A DNA stretch of 64,000 nt from Orientia tsutsugamushi (GCF_900327275.1 NZ_LS398548.1:434001-498000), one strand, 5' to 3'. Counted from the stretch's first letter, positions 35,333 to 44,924 are shown. Program-made: numbers and translations. Notes: generated from the letters alone by a model not told the origin.

Positions 35333-36103
35333 TTAAACATAAGACATTTCTACTGTTGCTGCTGTTGTATCCTTAGCACTGCTTCCTATGACTTCATCAT
35401 ATATAAGATCATGTATATTATCATGATGCTGATGAATTATCATATTATCGCCATTTGTACTGTCTTTTTCCATTAAATTACTAGGATTAGTATTTTCATC
35501 TATGTATTTTTTAACAACAACACAATCATTCTTTTTGCTTCTACAGAAAAAGAATACTATTAAAGCAGTAGCAATAACACCTACTGCTACTCCTGCCGCT
35601 GCTCCTGCCCCTGCTGCTATAGAAGTTTCTGCAGTATTTTCACTGTCATCCATCATATTTTGGATATTTTCTACTATCCTCTCAACATTGCAGTTTGGTA
35701 TTATTTTACATGTACCTTCACTCCATTCTTGAAGTCTGTCATATAAACTATTATTATCTCTGGTGTTATTAAATAATCCAGTAACAACTATACCTTTACC
35801 ATTTATTCCAGATGTAAGATCACCAGGTATGATTAAACTTGGATGGTCAAGACAAGTTTGTCTCCCGCAATTGCGAAGATGATATAAAACTTTAATATCC
35901 TTATTATTATAAGAATCTTCAGGAGGATAATTAACAAAAATAGAGTTACAAATTTCGTAATATTCCATAACCTTATTAGTGCTTTTAACAAATAATTGCC
36001 TAACTCTTGGACTAAGAAGACAAGTCCTTACATTAGAAAAATTACTTGTAATATTGTTAACAGTGCTTACTACGGCACTATAAATGTCTTTCATTGTAAC
36101 CAC
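35333..36103 (-). CDS. Hypothetical single-pass membrane protein
   Basis: 256 residues, no recognised family. An N-terminal ~160-residue domain with cysteines (CEICNSI, NCGRQTCLDH, CKIIPNCN) is followed by an Ala/Gly-rich membrane helix (AAGAGAAAGVAVGVIATALIVFFF), a basic stop-transfer CRSKK and a ~65-residue polar tail rich in Asp/His. No signal peptide was seen at the N-terminus, so topology is uncertain. Similar Ala/Gly-helix proteins are common in Orientia; possibly a surface or secreted protein. Confidence 0.6.
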   Translation of the reverse strand: MVTMKDIYSAVVSTVNNITSNFSNVRTCLLSPRVRQLFVKSTNKVMEYYEICNSIFVNYPPEDSYNNKDIKVLYHLRNCGRQTCLDHPSLIIPGDLTSGINGKGIVVTGLFNNTRDNNSLYDRLQEWSEGTCKIIPNCNVERIVENIQNMMDDSENTAETSIAAGAGAAAGVAVGVIATALIVFFFCRSKKNDCVVVKKYIDENTNPSNLMEKDSTNGDNMIIHQHHDNIHDLIYDEVIGSSAKDTTAATVEMSYV

Positions 36104-36179
36104 CCTATAATTGAATTAAAAAATATACTAACTTTTAAGTGAGGGATGGTATACCAATATTTAATAAGTGTCAATGAGT

Positions 36180-36244
36180 TTATTTAGTTACGATTTTAAT
36201 AGCGCTGTGTAAAGCATCTCTATATTTAGTCTTAGATTTTGACA
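36180..36244 (-). pseudogene. 5' remnant of an ankyrin-repeat gene
   Basis: The minus strand encodes a 21-residue start (MSKSKTKYRDALHSAIKIVT) and then a stop. It matches the opening of the RAGE ankyrin genes (MILKSKTKYTLHSAIQ). The remainder of 36104-36445 is AT-rich and holds only the leader of the S66 peptidase gene. Shows that RAGE sequence once lay here inside the core block. Confidence 0.55.
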
Positions 36245-36445
36245 TTATTTTCCTATGTTGGTTTTTTCAATCTTTATTGTTAACAGAGCTAAACTATATA
36301 GTTATAGTTATTATTGTTGACCTTTTAATTGTTATATAATATGTTACTAAACAATTTTAATGTTTAAGTGTATTTAGTTGCACGCTTTAAAATATTCAAA
36401 AATAATTTTTAAAGCTTAAAGATCAATTTTAATAAAAATATTCCA

Positions 36446-37444
36446 ATGCGTTTTATTATTCTTCTTTTTTCTTTTGTAGTTGCAAATATAAGCATTTGCT
36501 TTGCTGTACCAGATACAATAATTGATGTCATAGCACCAAGTTCTAAAGGTAGTGAATTAAATCTACAATTAATAGAAGATTACTTAGAATCTATAGGTGT
36601 AAAAGCTAATGTTCCAGAAAATATCTACAGTGATAATGAACCATTGTATTCTAATACAGATGAGTTTAGAGCTGAAAGTTTAGTTAAAGCATTAACTAAT
36701 CCGAAGAGTATAGCTATTTGGTGTATTAGAGGAGGAAGAGGAGCTAGTAGGTTAATTCCATATCTGGAAAAGCTACCTGACGATGTAAAAAAGAAGATTG
36801 CGCAAAATAAAAACAGAAAAATTCTGATGGGATTTAGTGATATTAGTGTTTTACATATTTATTTACAAAATAAGTATGATTGGAGCACTTTGCATTCTCC
36901 AATGCTAGAGCAGATAGTAGACAATAAAATCTCTCAGGATTCTATTGATAAATTAGAACTATTAATCTCAGGATACCGCAATAATATCAAATTCAATCTA
37001 AAAATGATTGATAATGGTATTGAATTAAATGATGGTATATTAGAATCGAAGGTTGTTGGCGGTTCTATATCATTAGTTAGAGCTAGCATAGGCACATGCT
37101 GGCAAATAGATACAAAGGATAAAATCCTGTTTTTAGAGGAAGTAGAACCTGACCCAGCTCTACTAGAGCTCAGACTAGAGCATTTAAAGCAAGCTCATAT
37201 TTTAGATGAAGTACAAGCCGTCATTTTTGGCGATATACTATGCACCAACGATGAACAGTTATTAGAATTAGTCAAGCACAGATTTGCTCAAAGCGTAAAC
37301 TTTCCTGTATTTACACTAAATGGCATTGGGCATGCTCGTACTAATTACCCTTTACCTCTTAATACTCGAGCTGTCATTAATCATATTAAAGGCAATCGTT
37401 TCTCTATGACAGTAGATATGCCAGCAGAATGGCGTAGAAGATAA
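36446..37444 (+). CDS. S66-family LD-carboxypeptidase with signal peptide
   Basis: 332 residues. A signal peptide (IILLFSFVVANISICFA) precedes the S66 fold. IAIWCIRGGRGASRLIPYL holds the nucleophile serine region, LFLEEVEPDP the glutamate, and GIGHARTNYPLPL the histidine of the Ser-Glu-His triad. Family members cleave the L,D bond of muropeptide tetrapeptides (LdcA) or peptide-nucleotide antibiotics (MccF). Classical LdcA is cytoplasmic; export to the periplasm would suit direct wall trimming. Stands alone, with its own upstream region. Confidence 0.85.
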   Translation: MRFIILLFSFVVANISICFAVPDTIIDVIAPSSKGSELNLQLIEDYLESIGVKANVPENIYSDNEPLYSNTDEFRAESLVKALTNPKSIAIWCIRGGRGASRLIPYLEKLPDDVKKKIAQNKNRKILMGFSDISVLHIYLQNKYDWSTLHSPMLEQIVDNKISQDSIDKLELLISGYRNNIKFNLKMIDNGIELNDGILESKVVGGSISLVRASIGTCWQIDTKDKILFLEEVEPDPALLELRLEHLKQAHILDEVQAVIFGDILCTNDEQLLELVKHRFAQSVNFPVFTLNGIGHARTNYPLPLNTRAVINHIKGNRFSMTVDMPAEWRRR

Positions 37445-37540
37445 AGTATTGTACTAGAGGGTTTGTTCTTTTAAAAGGAATTAGGTCAGTTATTCTATGA
37501 TTATGTTCTTTTTGATATCATGATTTTGCTTTTATAGCTT

Positions 37541-37630
37541 CTATTTCGTTTTGTAATTTTTTCCAATCATATATTTTTCTATTAATTTCATTACTTGTTT
37601 TCTTAAATCATACGGATATGCTGCTCCCAT
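37541..37630 (-). pseudogene. IS630-family transposase N-terminal remnant
   Basis: Minus-strand reading GAAYPYDLRKQVMKLIEKY, the opening helix of IS630 transposases, ends in a stop after about 30 codons. The surrounding 37445-38039 otherwise holds no intact gene; a plus-strand open stretch near 37800-37909 (SVPKHFWIGKNTVFVSSKN) has no start or known family. Confidence 0.55.
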
Positions 37631-38039
37631 AGTTTTCTTCTATTCGTTTTATTTTTTCTTTACTATACATAACTATGTGAGGTTATATAGCAAAACTCTA
37701 TAAGCCAATTATAATAATACAATGTTAAGATGTAACGAAAAAGTAATTAGTATGAAATATACTATAAATTTTTGGAAAAAAGGCTCCGAACAATAAAGAA
37801 AAGAGAGAAAATTAGTTTTGAATCAGTACCAAAACATTTTTGGATAGGAAAGAATACAGTATTTGTATCGAGTAAAAACTTTGATGATGAATACTACTAT
37901 ATTCATTAATTTAAAATTGAAGTAATTAAATAATAACTTATTAATTTTTAAAATTGGATTAAACTTATAGTCTGTAGTATAGTTTTTATTTAATAGCAAA
38001 TACTTTTGTAACAATAAGAAATATTTTTAAGCAGCATTA

Positions 38040-38322
38040 TCAACTATCAACATATATATTAAGATGTGTATAAAATTTTGTTGATTGAGAGTCATTATGA
38101 TTTAACACTTTGCCAATTATAGTTATTGATATTCCAAAATTTGCCATCCAACTACCAACAGTTCTTCTAAGATCGTGTATCCTTAAATTTTTTAATCTAG
38201 CCCTTTTACGAGCTTTTTTCCATGCTATATTTATGTTCTTTAAATGTCTACTATTTCCTCTTTGTCCAGAAAGTACACAATCACTTTCTGATGAATATGG
38301 ATACTGTTTTAATTTTTCTATT
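38040..38322 (-). pseudogene. Tyrosine recombinase (integrase), C-terminal catalytic remnant
   Basis: Minus-strand translation: KNINIAWKKARKRARLKNLR, then IHDLRRTVGSWMANFG, GKVLNHND and KFYTHLN, then stop. These are the HxLRR(T), (L)G/N-H and catalytic tyrosine motifs of phage-type integrases. The N-terminal half is missing: an IS5-like element abuts at 38323 and the lipase gene follows on its far side. Likely a decayed RAGE or phage integrase; a complete gene would be about 380-400 residues. Confidence 0.8.
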
Positions 38323-39236
38323 AGATCTCTTTCGAAACTGGTTAAGGTAGATCAAAATTATAAATGCCAGAGATCAAATTAAATCTATGATCGAATCTTT
38401 TACGTCTATTTCGATATTTGTCAGCAATAATTTTGAACCGTTTTAGCATACCAATAACTTTTTCATTGACAACTCTTTCTTCTTCTAATCTACGATTATT
38501 CTTTTTATCATTTTTAGTTAAAGGATTTTTCTTGTTTTTTTTATTTGGTAATTCAGAATTATTGTGAATTTTTTGTATACTTTGATATCCTGTATCAGTA
38601 ATCACTTTAACCTTAGGATTGATAAGAATTTTGGATTTCTTAAATAATCTAAAGTCATGTTTTTTACAGTTAGAAAAATCTGTACATATTACTTGGTGGG
38701 TTTTCTTGTCTACCACTATTTGAGTTTTTAGTGTATGCCTTTTCTTCTTTCCTGAATAATAGAATTTTTGTTTTTTTAGGTCTTTCTATAGGCCTCTCAG
38801 TAGCATCAATCAAGACTACTTCATAATTCATATCACTCTTCATTAAAGCTTTACAACCTGGAAGAGCAAAGTTTGCGTGTTTAACTAGGGTGTCTTCTAC
38901 CCATTTAACAGCTTTATATGCTGAACTTTCACTAATCACATAGTTCTGGCCTATATGGAAATAAGTACGGTATTCTCTAAGGTATTCTAAGACCATCAGC
39001 AACTGTTCCTACAAATTGAGCTTATTTTTACACCCACCTTTTGATTTCTTAAGACTATCAGCCTTCCTCAAAATATCTACCATCTTTGAAAATATCCACT
39101 TCCTTACTCTTTGTTAATCGTCGAAATTTTTCATCCTTTAACTCTTAACTCTTTAATCTGATCGAATTTCATTATTACTTCAAATTAGATTTTTATAACA
39201 CTATTCTACATCATTGTCTGGTTTCAAAAGAAGTCT
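38323..39236 (-). mobile_element. IS5-like insertion sequence, decayed
   Basis: 914 bp with imperfect terminal inverted repeats (AGATCTCTTTCGAAAC and AGACTTCTTTTGAAAC) and ATT on both outer flanks, a possible 3-bp target duplication. Transposase pieces: an N-terminal part with a TAG after NKLNL, ORF 38670-39002 (IGQNYVISESSAYKAVKWVE, VVLIDATERPIERPKK) and ORF 38342-38716 (QIVVDKKTHQVICTDF, VITDTGYQ, RRLEEERVVNEKVIGMLKRF). The last two are joined through an A7 run by a one-base shift. DDE acids are recognisable, but the gene is broken by a stop and a shift. Confidence 0.85.
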
Positions 39237-39242
39237 ATTATA

Positions 39243-40442
39243 TTAATCGACCTCTGTATTCAAGTCAATACATGCGCCATTAATTTGGTTACCACTATCA
39301 GTAGATGCATAATTATAGCATATAAATGAAGTTAAACTTGGGGCTGATGTTTCATACAGTGGACTTATTATATCACTGCATGCATAAACACTATAGTGTA
39401 CGAATGACTGTAACCATTCTTCAGCATTTTTATGTTCTATAATAATACCATCGTTACCTGTAGAACTAACATTTTGTAATTTCTCTTCTTCAGAAGCATC
39501 TAATTCTACTATATCGTCACCCCAATGTTTTACGTCAACTACTTCACACTCTTCAAAATTACTCAAACCATGAGAATGAGCTGTTATAGATACTTTTTGA
39601 AGTAAATTAGATGCTTTGTTAATTGTGTTAGATACTTTATGAAATGCATACGATATTTTGTTAAATCCAAAACTAGAAGCTAGCATGTTTCCTGCTGCAT
39701 CAAATGGCTTGCATAATTTTTTAAGATTATCTGCAGCCCAGCTAATATAACCATCATTATTAAAAACCTTTTTTTTTGGTATTACTAACTTTGGTGGTTC
39801 TGCAGCAAACTGATCATTAGCACTGTTTACAAGATTCGGCACTGCATTAAAAACTTTGCAATTCTTAGCCAATGAATAAATTTTTTCTCTATCTACAGTA
39901 GAAAAATATTTATTTTTAACTGCATACTCTACAACTGGATTTGAGCCTGGATTGTCAAAAGTACGAGATTCAATAAATTCAAGATTTCGAGATACAATCT
40001 CAGCCGCCGTTAAATCTGAAACCACTGCTCCAAGAGAATGACCGCTAGTGCTATATTTATAACCTTCTACACCAATCTTGGCGACTATTTTATCAATAAA
40101 AGCTTTCATTGGCTTTATCTTTGAAATATCACCATGCATATACACACCTTTTAGATCATCTCTCAGATCGTTTACATCTTTAACATCTGTACCTGCAGTA
40201 GCAACATGAATTTCATTGGTTTCTTCATTAAGAAAAGCTACTGCTTTGTAGCCATACATATTAGTATCTTTATAATCTGCAGAATTACATAATATCTTCC
40301 ACCCTGTACCCTTAATTGCTGCTTCAGTTTCTTTAACTCTTTCACCATAAGTAGAATAACCAACTTTATAAGCAAGCCTAATAGCTGAGTTTATAAACTT
40401 ATGATTACAAATTGTTGATTTTAAAGATTGATTAATAGGCAT
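39243..40442 (-). CDS. Class 3 lipase-like alpha/beta hydrolase
   Basis: 399 residues. The nucleophile elbow GHSLGAVVSDLTA is preceded by HVATAGTDVKDVNDLRDDLKG (oxyanion region), as in lipase class 3. The C-terminal ~180 residues include helical repeats (NKISYAFHKVSNTINKASNLLQKVS) with no known family. No signal peptide was seen. Such proteins in intracellular bacteria can be phospholipase effectors; that is inference. It sits between a decayed IS and the right RAGE arm and may be cargo or core. Confidence 0.7.
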   Translation of the reverse strand: MPINQSLKSTICNHKFINSAIRLAYKVGYSTYGERVKETEAAIKGTGWKILCNSADYKDTNMYGYKAVAFLNEETNEIHVATAGTDVKDVNDLRDDLKGVYMHGDISKIKPMKAFIDKIVAKIGVEGYKYSTSGHSLGAVVSDLTAAEIVSRNLEFIESRTFDNPGSNPVVEYAVKNKYFSTVDREKIYSLAKNCKVFNAVPNLVNSANDQFAAEPPKLVIPKKKVFNNDGYISWAADNLKKLCKPFDAAGNMLASSFGFNKISYAFHKVSNTINKASNLLQKVSITAHSHGLSNFEECEVVDVKHWGDDIVELDASEEEKLQNVSSTGNDGIIIEHKNAEEWLQSFVHYSVYACSDIISPLYETSAPSLTSFICYNYASTDSGNQINGACIDLNTEVD

Positions 40443-40756
40443 ATTTTAAATAATGTTTTGTTTGTTAATAATTTAGTTATCTTATTACCCATATTACGAG
40501 TAATTCATAGTTTAATATCACAAGCGAAATATATCCATTATTTTCTTTTAAAATGAGTAAAAAAAACTTAATTAATGTATAAAAGTCGCATATGGTTCTT
40601 ATGCCTTTAGGCTGGGTTTTTATCCATTAATTCTAATACTTCTGCCTTATTAAATCCTGAGTTTGATATTTTGATATAAGGAAACAGGTTAAAGTATATT
40701 TAGAATAACGATGACAAGAATAGATTAACACAGATACCGTATTAAGAATCAAGAAA

Positions 40757-40809
40757 AGAAATAATAATTTTATAAAAAAGATGTAAGTTTTTATAAAATT
40801 ATTATTTCT
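40757..40809. repeat. 22-bp perfect inverted repeat upstream of right replication gene
   Basis: Arms of 22 bp, beginning AGAAATAATAATTTTATAAA, with a 9-nt spacer (AGATGTAAG). It lies 250 bp upstream of the replication-protein gene and 315 bp upstream of the divergent lipase gene. It could be a MITE relic, a terminator from a lost gene, or a cruciform in a replication origin. The remainder of 40443-41057 is AT-rich with no gene. The left arm's corresponding 155 bp (22094-22248) lacks it. Confidence 0.8.
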
Positions 40810-40956
40810 GATGAGTTGAAATATTCGGATTAAAAGGATAATTGTTCTTCAAGACACCATAAATAATATGTAATAACATGATCTATAGGAAAAATTGGTC
40901 TTCTAAGGTAGATAGTATAAGTATGAAGATTTATATAGGTTTGGCATAAAAATTTT

Positions 40957-40975
40957 TTTCAACCTATTTTCAACC
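40957..40975 (+). repeat. Short direct repeats near the replication gene
   Basis: TTTTCAACC occurs twice at a 10-bp spacing, 82 bp upstream of the replication-protein start. One helical turn spacing in an AT-rich zone beside an initiator gene is reminiscent of iterons, but two copies are too few to be sure. Confidence 0.25.
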
Positions 40976-41057
40976 TTTTGAACAAAAATTTGATGGTAAT
41001 TTGTAAAAAAATTATTTTCTAAAACACCTACTATAGCTGTATTTTTGGAGATGAAAA

Positions 41058-42623
41058 ATGCGCCCTGTAGTATTCGATTTTTTAACTAATAGTTGTACTA
41101 TTTTAAAAAAAAATAGTAACAATAATGACACAATATTTTATAACTTTATTGGAAATATCATTCCGCCAGAATGGAGAAAGCTAACTGGAGATAATGGAAA
41201 AGCGTTAAGCAAAACATCTAAACAGCTTTTATCATTTATAGTATTTAGACTACATATCTATTACAACAAAGATATAGATGAATTACATGAAAGTTATCAG
41301 CTTTATGAGGATAAGCTTAATGTTTGTCAAAGAAGAGTTAGGCAATGCTTAGTAGAATTAAGAGATGCAGGTTTTATTGAAGTTGAAAATAGGACAATAA
41401 TTAAAGACAATGTTAAGTTACGTAATGTCCCTTGCATAAAAATTCTGAAAAATTTTCAGCACTATAGTGAAAAAGGAAAAGAAGAAAATATAGCCTTACC
41501 AGAAAAAAAATTTCGTCCCAACCTGAAAGAAATTTCAGGTCAACCTGAAACTTTTTTCAGGGACATATATAGATATATAAAAAAATCTAAAATATCTAGA
41601 TCTACTGAAGGTGAGTTAGTAGAGAATAAAAAAAATGAAAATGAAGAACAAAATTTTCAAAATGTTGATGATTTTGAAAATGATATACGAATTTCAACTA
41701 AAAATTGTAATCAAGACATTGAATCACTAATAACAAAAATTCTCAAGTCTTCGAATGGTAAAAAAGAATGGTTCAAAAGGTACAGGCTAGAAGAGTTTTA
41801 CCCACTAACACCAGAAGATGCAGTTGCACTGCAACACAAGTCTGATAGAGCTTTTAACATATATTTTATCAACAAATTACTATTAAAGCTAGCAGATCAA
41901 TATTCGAATTATCATTTTGGCTGTAAGGCATCAGTTCTAAACTATATGGCAAAAGCGTTAGCGAATGAATTACGAACTACTGATCAGGCAAATAGTGACA
42001 ACTTTAGATTTGATAACGTAGAAAAATCTAATAAGGAAAAATATCTTACTCAAATTGAAACAAGCGCAAATCTTAGTAAGGAAAGTCAGTTGAAGCATAA
42101 AATTGCTGGTTCTTTTGAAGCAGCTATGGCTTATCAAATTTTGACTTCTTGTAGTTTTGGGCCAGCAGTTCGAACTAGGTTTTTTGTTAAGTTGCTTAAA
42201 AATATCACACTAACAGAATGTGATAGATCAAAGATATTACAAGCTGTACAAGATGTATATGGATACGAAATTCAAGAATTGCAAGTTACACCATTTGAGC
42301 AACCTACAACTGTTTCACAGAAACAAATCAATGAAGAAGAGTATCTCTTGAATATCAGTAAACAACTGGGCTCTAACTCGACTTGGTACAAGGTACGAGA
42401 ATCTTTGATTAAAAGTTACGGTCAAGCTATCGATAAATCATGGTTTATCAAATTAGAAGTTATAAATGAAGATAATGTTAGTAAAAAAATATTCATTAAA
42501 GCTAAAACAGAATTTGAAGATAGTTACATCAGAGAGAACTATCTGAAAGATCTTGAGTCCGCTTTTAAAGCTCAAGGATTTTCTTTTGAGTTAGTTAAGT
42601 TTAGTAATTTTAATAAAATTTAA
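41058..42623 (+). CDS. Replication protein with C-terminal DnaA-domain-I-like module (right arm)
   Basis: 521 residues, homologous to 20378-22093. The winged-helix part (ALSKTSKQLLSFIVFRLH, VRQCLVELRDAGFIEVENRT) and the middle (NYMAKALANEL) are alignable but diverged and the linker is shorter. From about GSNSTWYKVRESL onward the two proteins are nearly identical, and this identity continues into dnaB. So the inverted-repeat match has a recombination boundary near codon 445. ATG is preceded by TTTTTGGAG. Confidence 0.65.
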   Translation: MRPVVFDFLTNSCTILKKNSNNNDTIFYNFIGNIIPPEWRKLTGDNGKALSKTSKQLLSFIVFRLHIYYNKDIDELHESYQLYEDKLNVCQRRVRQCLVELRDAGFIEVENRTIIKDNVKLRNVPCIKILKNFQHYSEKGKEENIALPEKKFRPNLKEISGQPETFFRDIYRYIKKSKISRSTEGELVENKKNENEEQNFQNVDDFENDIRISTKNCNQDIESLITKILKSSNGKKEWFKRYRLEEFYPLTPEDAVALQHKSDRAFNIYFINKLLLKLADQYSNYHFGCKASVLNYMAKALANELRTTDQANSDNFRFDNVEKSNKEKYLTQIETSANLSKESQLKHKIAGSFEAAMAYQILTSCSFGPAVRTRFFVKLLKNITLTECDRSKILQAVQDVYGYEIQELQVTPFEQPTTVSQKQINEEEYLLNISKQLGSNSTWYKVRESLIKSYGQAIDKSWFIKLEVINEDNVSKKIFIKAKTEFEDSYIRENYLKDLESAFKAQGFSFELVKFSNFNKI

Positions 42624-42631
42624 AGGGTGAT

Positions 42632-44080
42632 ATGGAAAAAGATCTTGCAAAGATTGCTCCAAGTAATATTCAGGCAGAGCAAATGATACTTGGGGCAATT
42701 CTGATTAACAATCGTGCGCTATATAACATTAACGAATTTTTACTGCCGGAACATTTTTATGAACCATTACATGGTAAAATATACAAGTCAATTAATCTCA
42801 TTATTAGTAAAGGAATTAGTGCTACTGTAATTTCGCTCAAAAATATGCTAGGCAATGAACCCTCATTTGATGAAATAGGTGGAGTAGAGTATCTAGCTAA
42901 ACTTACAACTTTAGCATTAAGTATAGTTAATGTTAATGAGTACGGCAAAATAGTATATGACCTTGCGCTGCGGCGTTATTTAATTGAAATTGGAGAAAAA
43001 ATAGTAACAAATGCGTATTCTTCTACTTTAGCAGATACAGCTATAACTCAGATCGAAACTGCTGAATCTCAATTATATGATCTAGGTTCAAGAGGAACTT
43101 TAAGTAAAGGATTTATAAAATTGCAAACTTCAATTGAAGAATCATGGACATCAATTTCATCTGCTATTAAAAATAAAAACTCTATTAATGGTATCAGTAG
43201 TGGACTACTTGACATTGATTCAAAGCTTGGAGGATTTAAAAATTCTGACCTAATAATATTAGCTGGCAGACCTTCAATGGGTAAAACTGCTTTAGGAGTT
43301 AACTTAGCAATAAATGCTTGTAAATATTTTTTATCATCATCTACTCAACAAAATAGCAAAGTTTCTAATATAACACCATCAGTTGGATTCTTTTCTTTAG
43401 AAATGTCATCTCAGCAAATCTCAACTCGAATTCTTTCTATAGAATCAGAAATTAATAGCTCTGCATTATTTAACGGTAAAATAAATGAACAAGATGTTGA
43501 TAAGTTAAAGACTGTACAAGATGAAATACAAAAGTGGAATTTTTTTATAGATGATGCTCCGGCAATCTCGATATCTGCAATTAGATCTCGAGCTCGTAGA
43601 CTTAAACGTACACATAATTTAGCAATATTATTTATTGATTATTTACAGCTAATAAAAATTGATAACAGAGTGAGTCAGTATAATCGAGTGCAGGAGATTT
43701 CTGAAATTACTCAGAGCTTAAAAGCTCTTGCTAAAGAGCTCAATATTTCAATAATTGCGTTATCTCAATTATCTAGAGCTGTAGAACAAAGGTCAGATAA
43801 AAAGCCTATTCTCTCAGATCTAAGAGAATCAGGCTCAATTGAACAGGACGCCGATATTGTAATGCTTATATATCGTGACGAATATTACTTGTCTAGATCA
43901 GAACCGAATCCAGGTACTCCAGAATACACAGAATGGGTTACAAAACAAAATAAATGTTATAACACTGCTGAAATAATTGTTGCTAAACACCGTAATGGGC
44001 CAGTTGGTACAGTGAAGTTGTACTATAATAGTAGGTATTCTAAATTTGGCAATATTGTTAAAAACTCTCAGCAATGTTAA
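42632..44080 (+). CDS. DnaB replicative helicase, RAGE copy (right arm)
   Basis: 482 residues, all helicase motifs present (GRPSMGKTALG, LFIDYLQLI, DLRESGSIEQDAD). Differs from the left copy at a handful of positions and at the last residues (NSQQC instead of NYQQA). 8 bp downstream of the replication-protein gene. Two such copies plus a presumed chromosomal dnaB would exist in this genome. Confidence 0.93.
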   Translation: MEKDLAKIAPSNIQAEQMILGAILINNRALYNINEFLLPEHFYEPLHGKIYKSINLIISKGISATVISLKNMLGNEPSFDEIGGVEYLAKLTTLALSIVNVNEYGKIVYDLALRRYLIEIGEKIVTNAYSSTLADTAITQIETAESQLYDLGSRGTLSKGFIKLQTSIEESWTSISSAIKNKNSINGISSGLLDIDSKLGGFKNSDLIILAGRPSMGKTALGVNLAINACKYFLSSSTQQNSKVSNITPSVGFFSLEMSSQQISTRILSIESEINSSALFNGKINEQDVDKLKTVQDEIQKWNFFIDDAPAISISAIRSRARRLKRTHNLAILFIDYLQLIKIDNRVSQYNRVQEISEITQSLKALAKELNISIIALSQLSRAVEQRSDKKPILSDLRESGSIEQDADIVMLIYRDEYYLSRSEPNPGTPEYTEWVTKQNKCYNTAEIIVAKHRNGPVGTVKLYYNSRYSKFGNIVKNSQQC

Positions 44081-44314
44081 TAAACGCTAGATTATGCATA
44101 AGATGAAAAAATGCTTATTCAAAAAAAATTACAGCAAAATTTTACTCATTAACACCAGAGATATGTAACTCAAGATTGGTTTTTGGCATCGTGATAACTG
44201 AATTCAAAAAATTTATAATTTAATTTGCCTCTTTTCCAGTTTTTATCTGGGATTGGAGTATACAAAAAGTTTAAATTATGGTATAATTTATTAATAACCA
44301 TTTGGAGGTGGCCA

Positions 44315-44890
44315 ATGATAGATTTTTATAGTGAGAGCTTAATAAATAAGCTGTTCAGAACCAACATAAGATTTAACACCAAAATTGATCTTGATAAAGT
44401 TGAAAGAGCAATAAAATATGCTAAAAAATATCATGGTCAGCAAAAGAGAGATACTGGAGAACTCTACTACACACATCCATTGAAAGTAGCGTACATGGTA
44501 TCAGACTACAGCTCTGAAACAGATACAATTATTACTGCAATACTACATGATACACTTGAAGACACAAAACTAACTAAAGAAAGAATAAGGTACGAATTTG
44601 GTGCTAATATTGCAGAACAAGTTTCAGACCTTACCAGAGTTAGGGATAATAAGAAAATCAGTGCTATGGAAATGATACAAATATTACGCAGCCAAAATAA
44701 AACAGAACTATTACTGATCAAGCTTTTTGATAGATTCCATAATATTACAACTATATTCATCAAACCTCCTCACAAAAGGCAAGAAATAATATTTGAAACG
44801 CAGCAAGAATTTATAGCTCTTGCTGAATACCTTAAACTACCAGAGATTGGAGAACGCTTAAGCGAATATTGTAAACTTCATGCTAGCTAA
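44315..44890 (+). CDS. SpoT-like HD hydrolase, second paralogue (right arm)
   Basis: 191 residues from the ATG after GGAGGTGG. A TATAAT at 44282-44287 lies 28 bp upstream, which argues against the longer frame beginning at 44225. HD motifs: YTHPLKVAYMV and ILHDTLEDT (left: ILHDTIEDT). No synthetase domain. Predicted alarmone hydrolase, followed by the ankyrin gene 34 bp downstream. Confidence 0.8.
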   Translation: MIDFYSESLINKLFRTNIRFNTKIDLDKVERAIKYAKKYHGQQKRDTGELYYTHPLKVAYMVSDYSSETDTIITAILHDTLEDTKLTKERIRYEFGANIAEQVSDLTRVRDNKKISAMEMIQILRSQNKTELLLIKLFDRFHNITTIFIKPPHKRQEIIFETQQEFIALAEYLKLPEIGERLSEYCKLHAS

Positions 44891-44924
44891 TGAGTAAATA
44901 ATTGAGAATGAAAGGATTAAATAT

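Noticed and set aside
37800-37909. Open stretch SVPKHFWIGKNTVFVSSKN
   Set aside because: No start codon, no recognised family; noted only as a possible relic.
38110-38382. Plus-strand ORF of 90 residues
   Set aside because: Shadow of the integrase remnant on the minus strand.
44225-44314. 30-codon N-terminal extension of the HD hydrolase
   Set aside because: TATAAT and GGAGGTGG lie within it, just ahead of the internal ATG.
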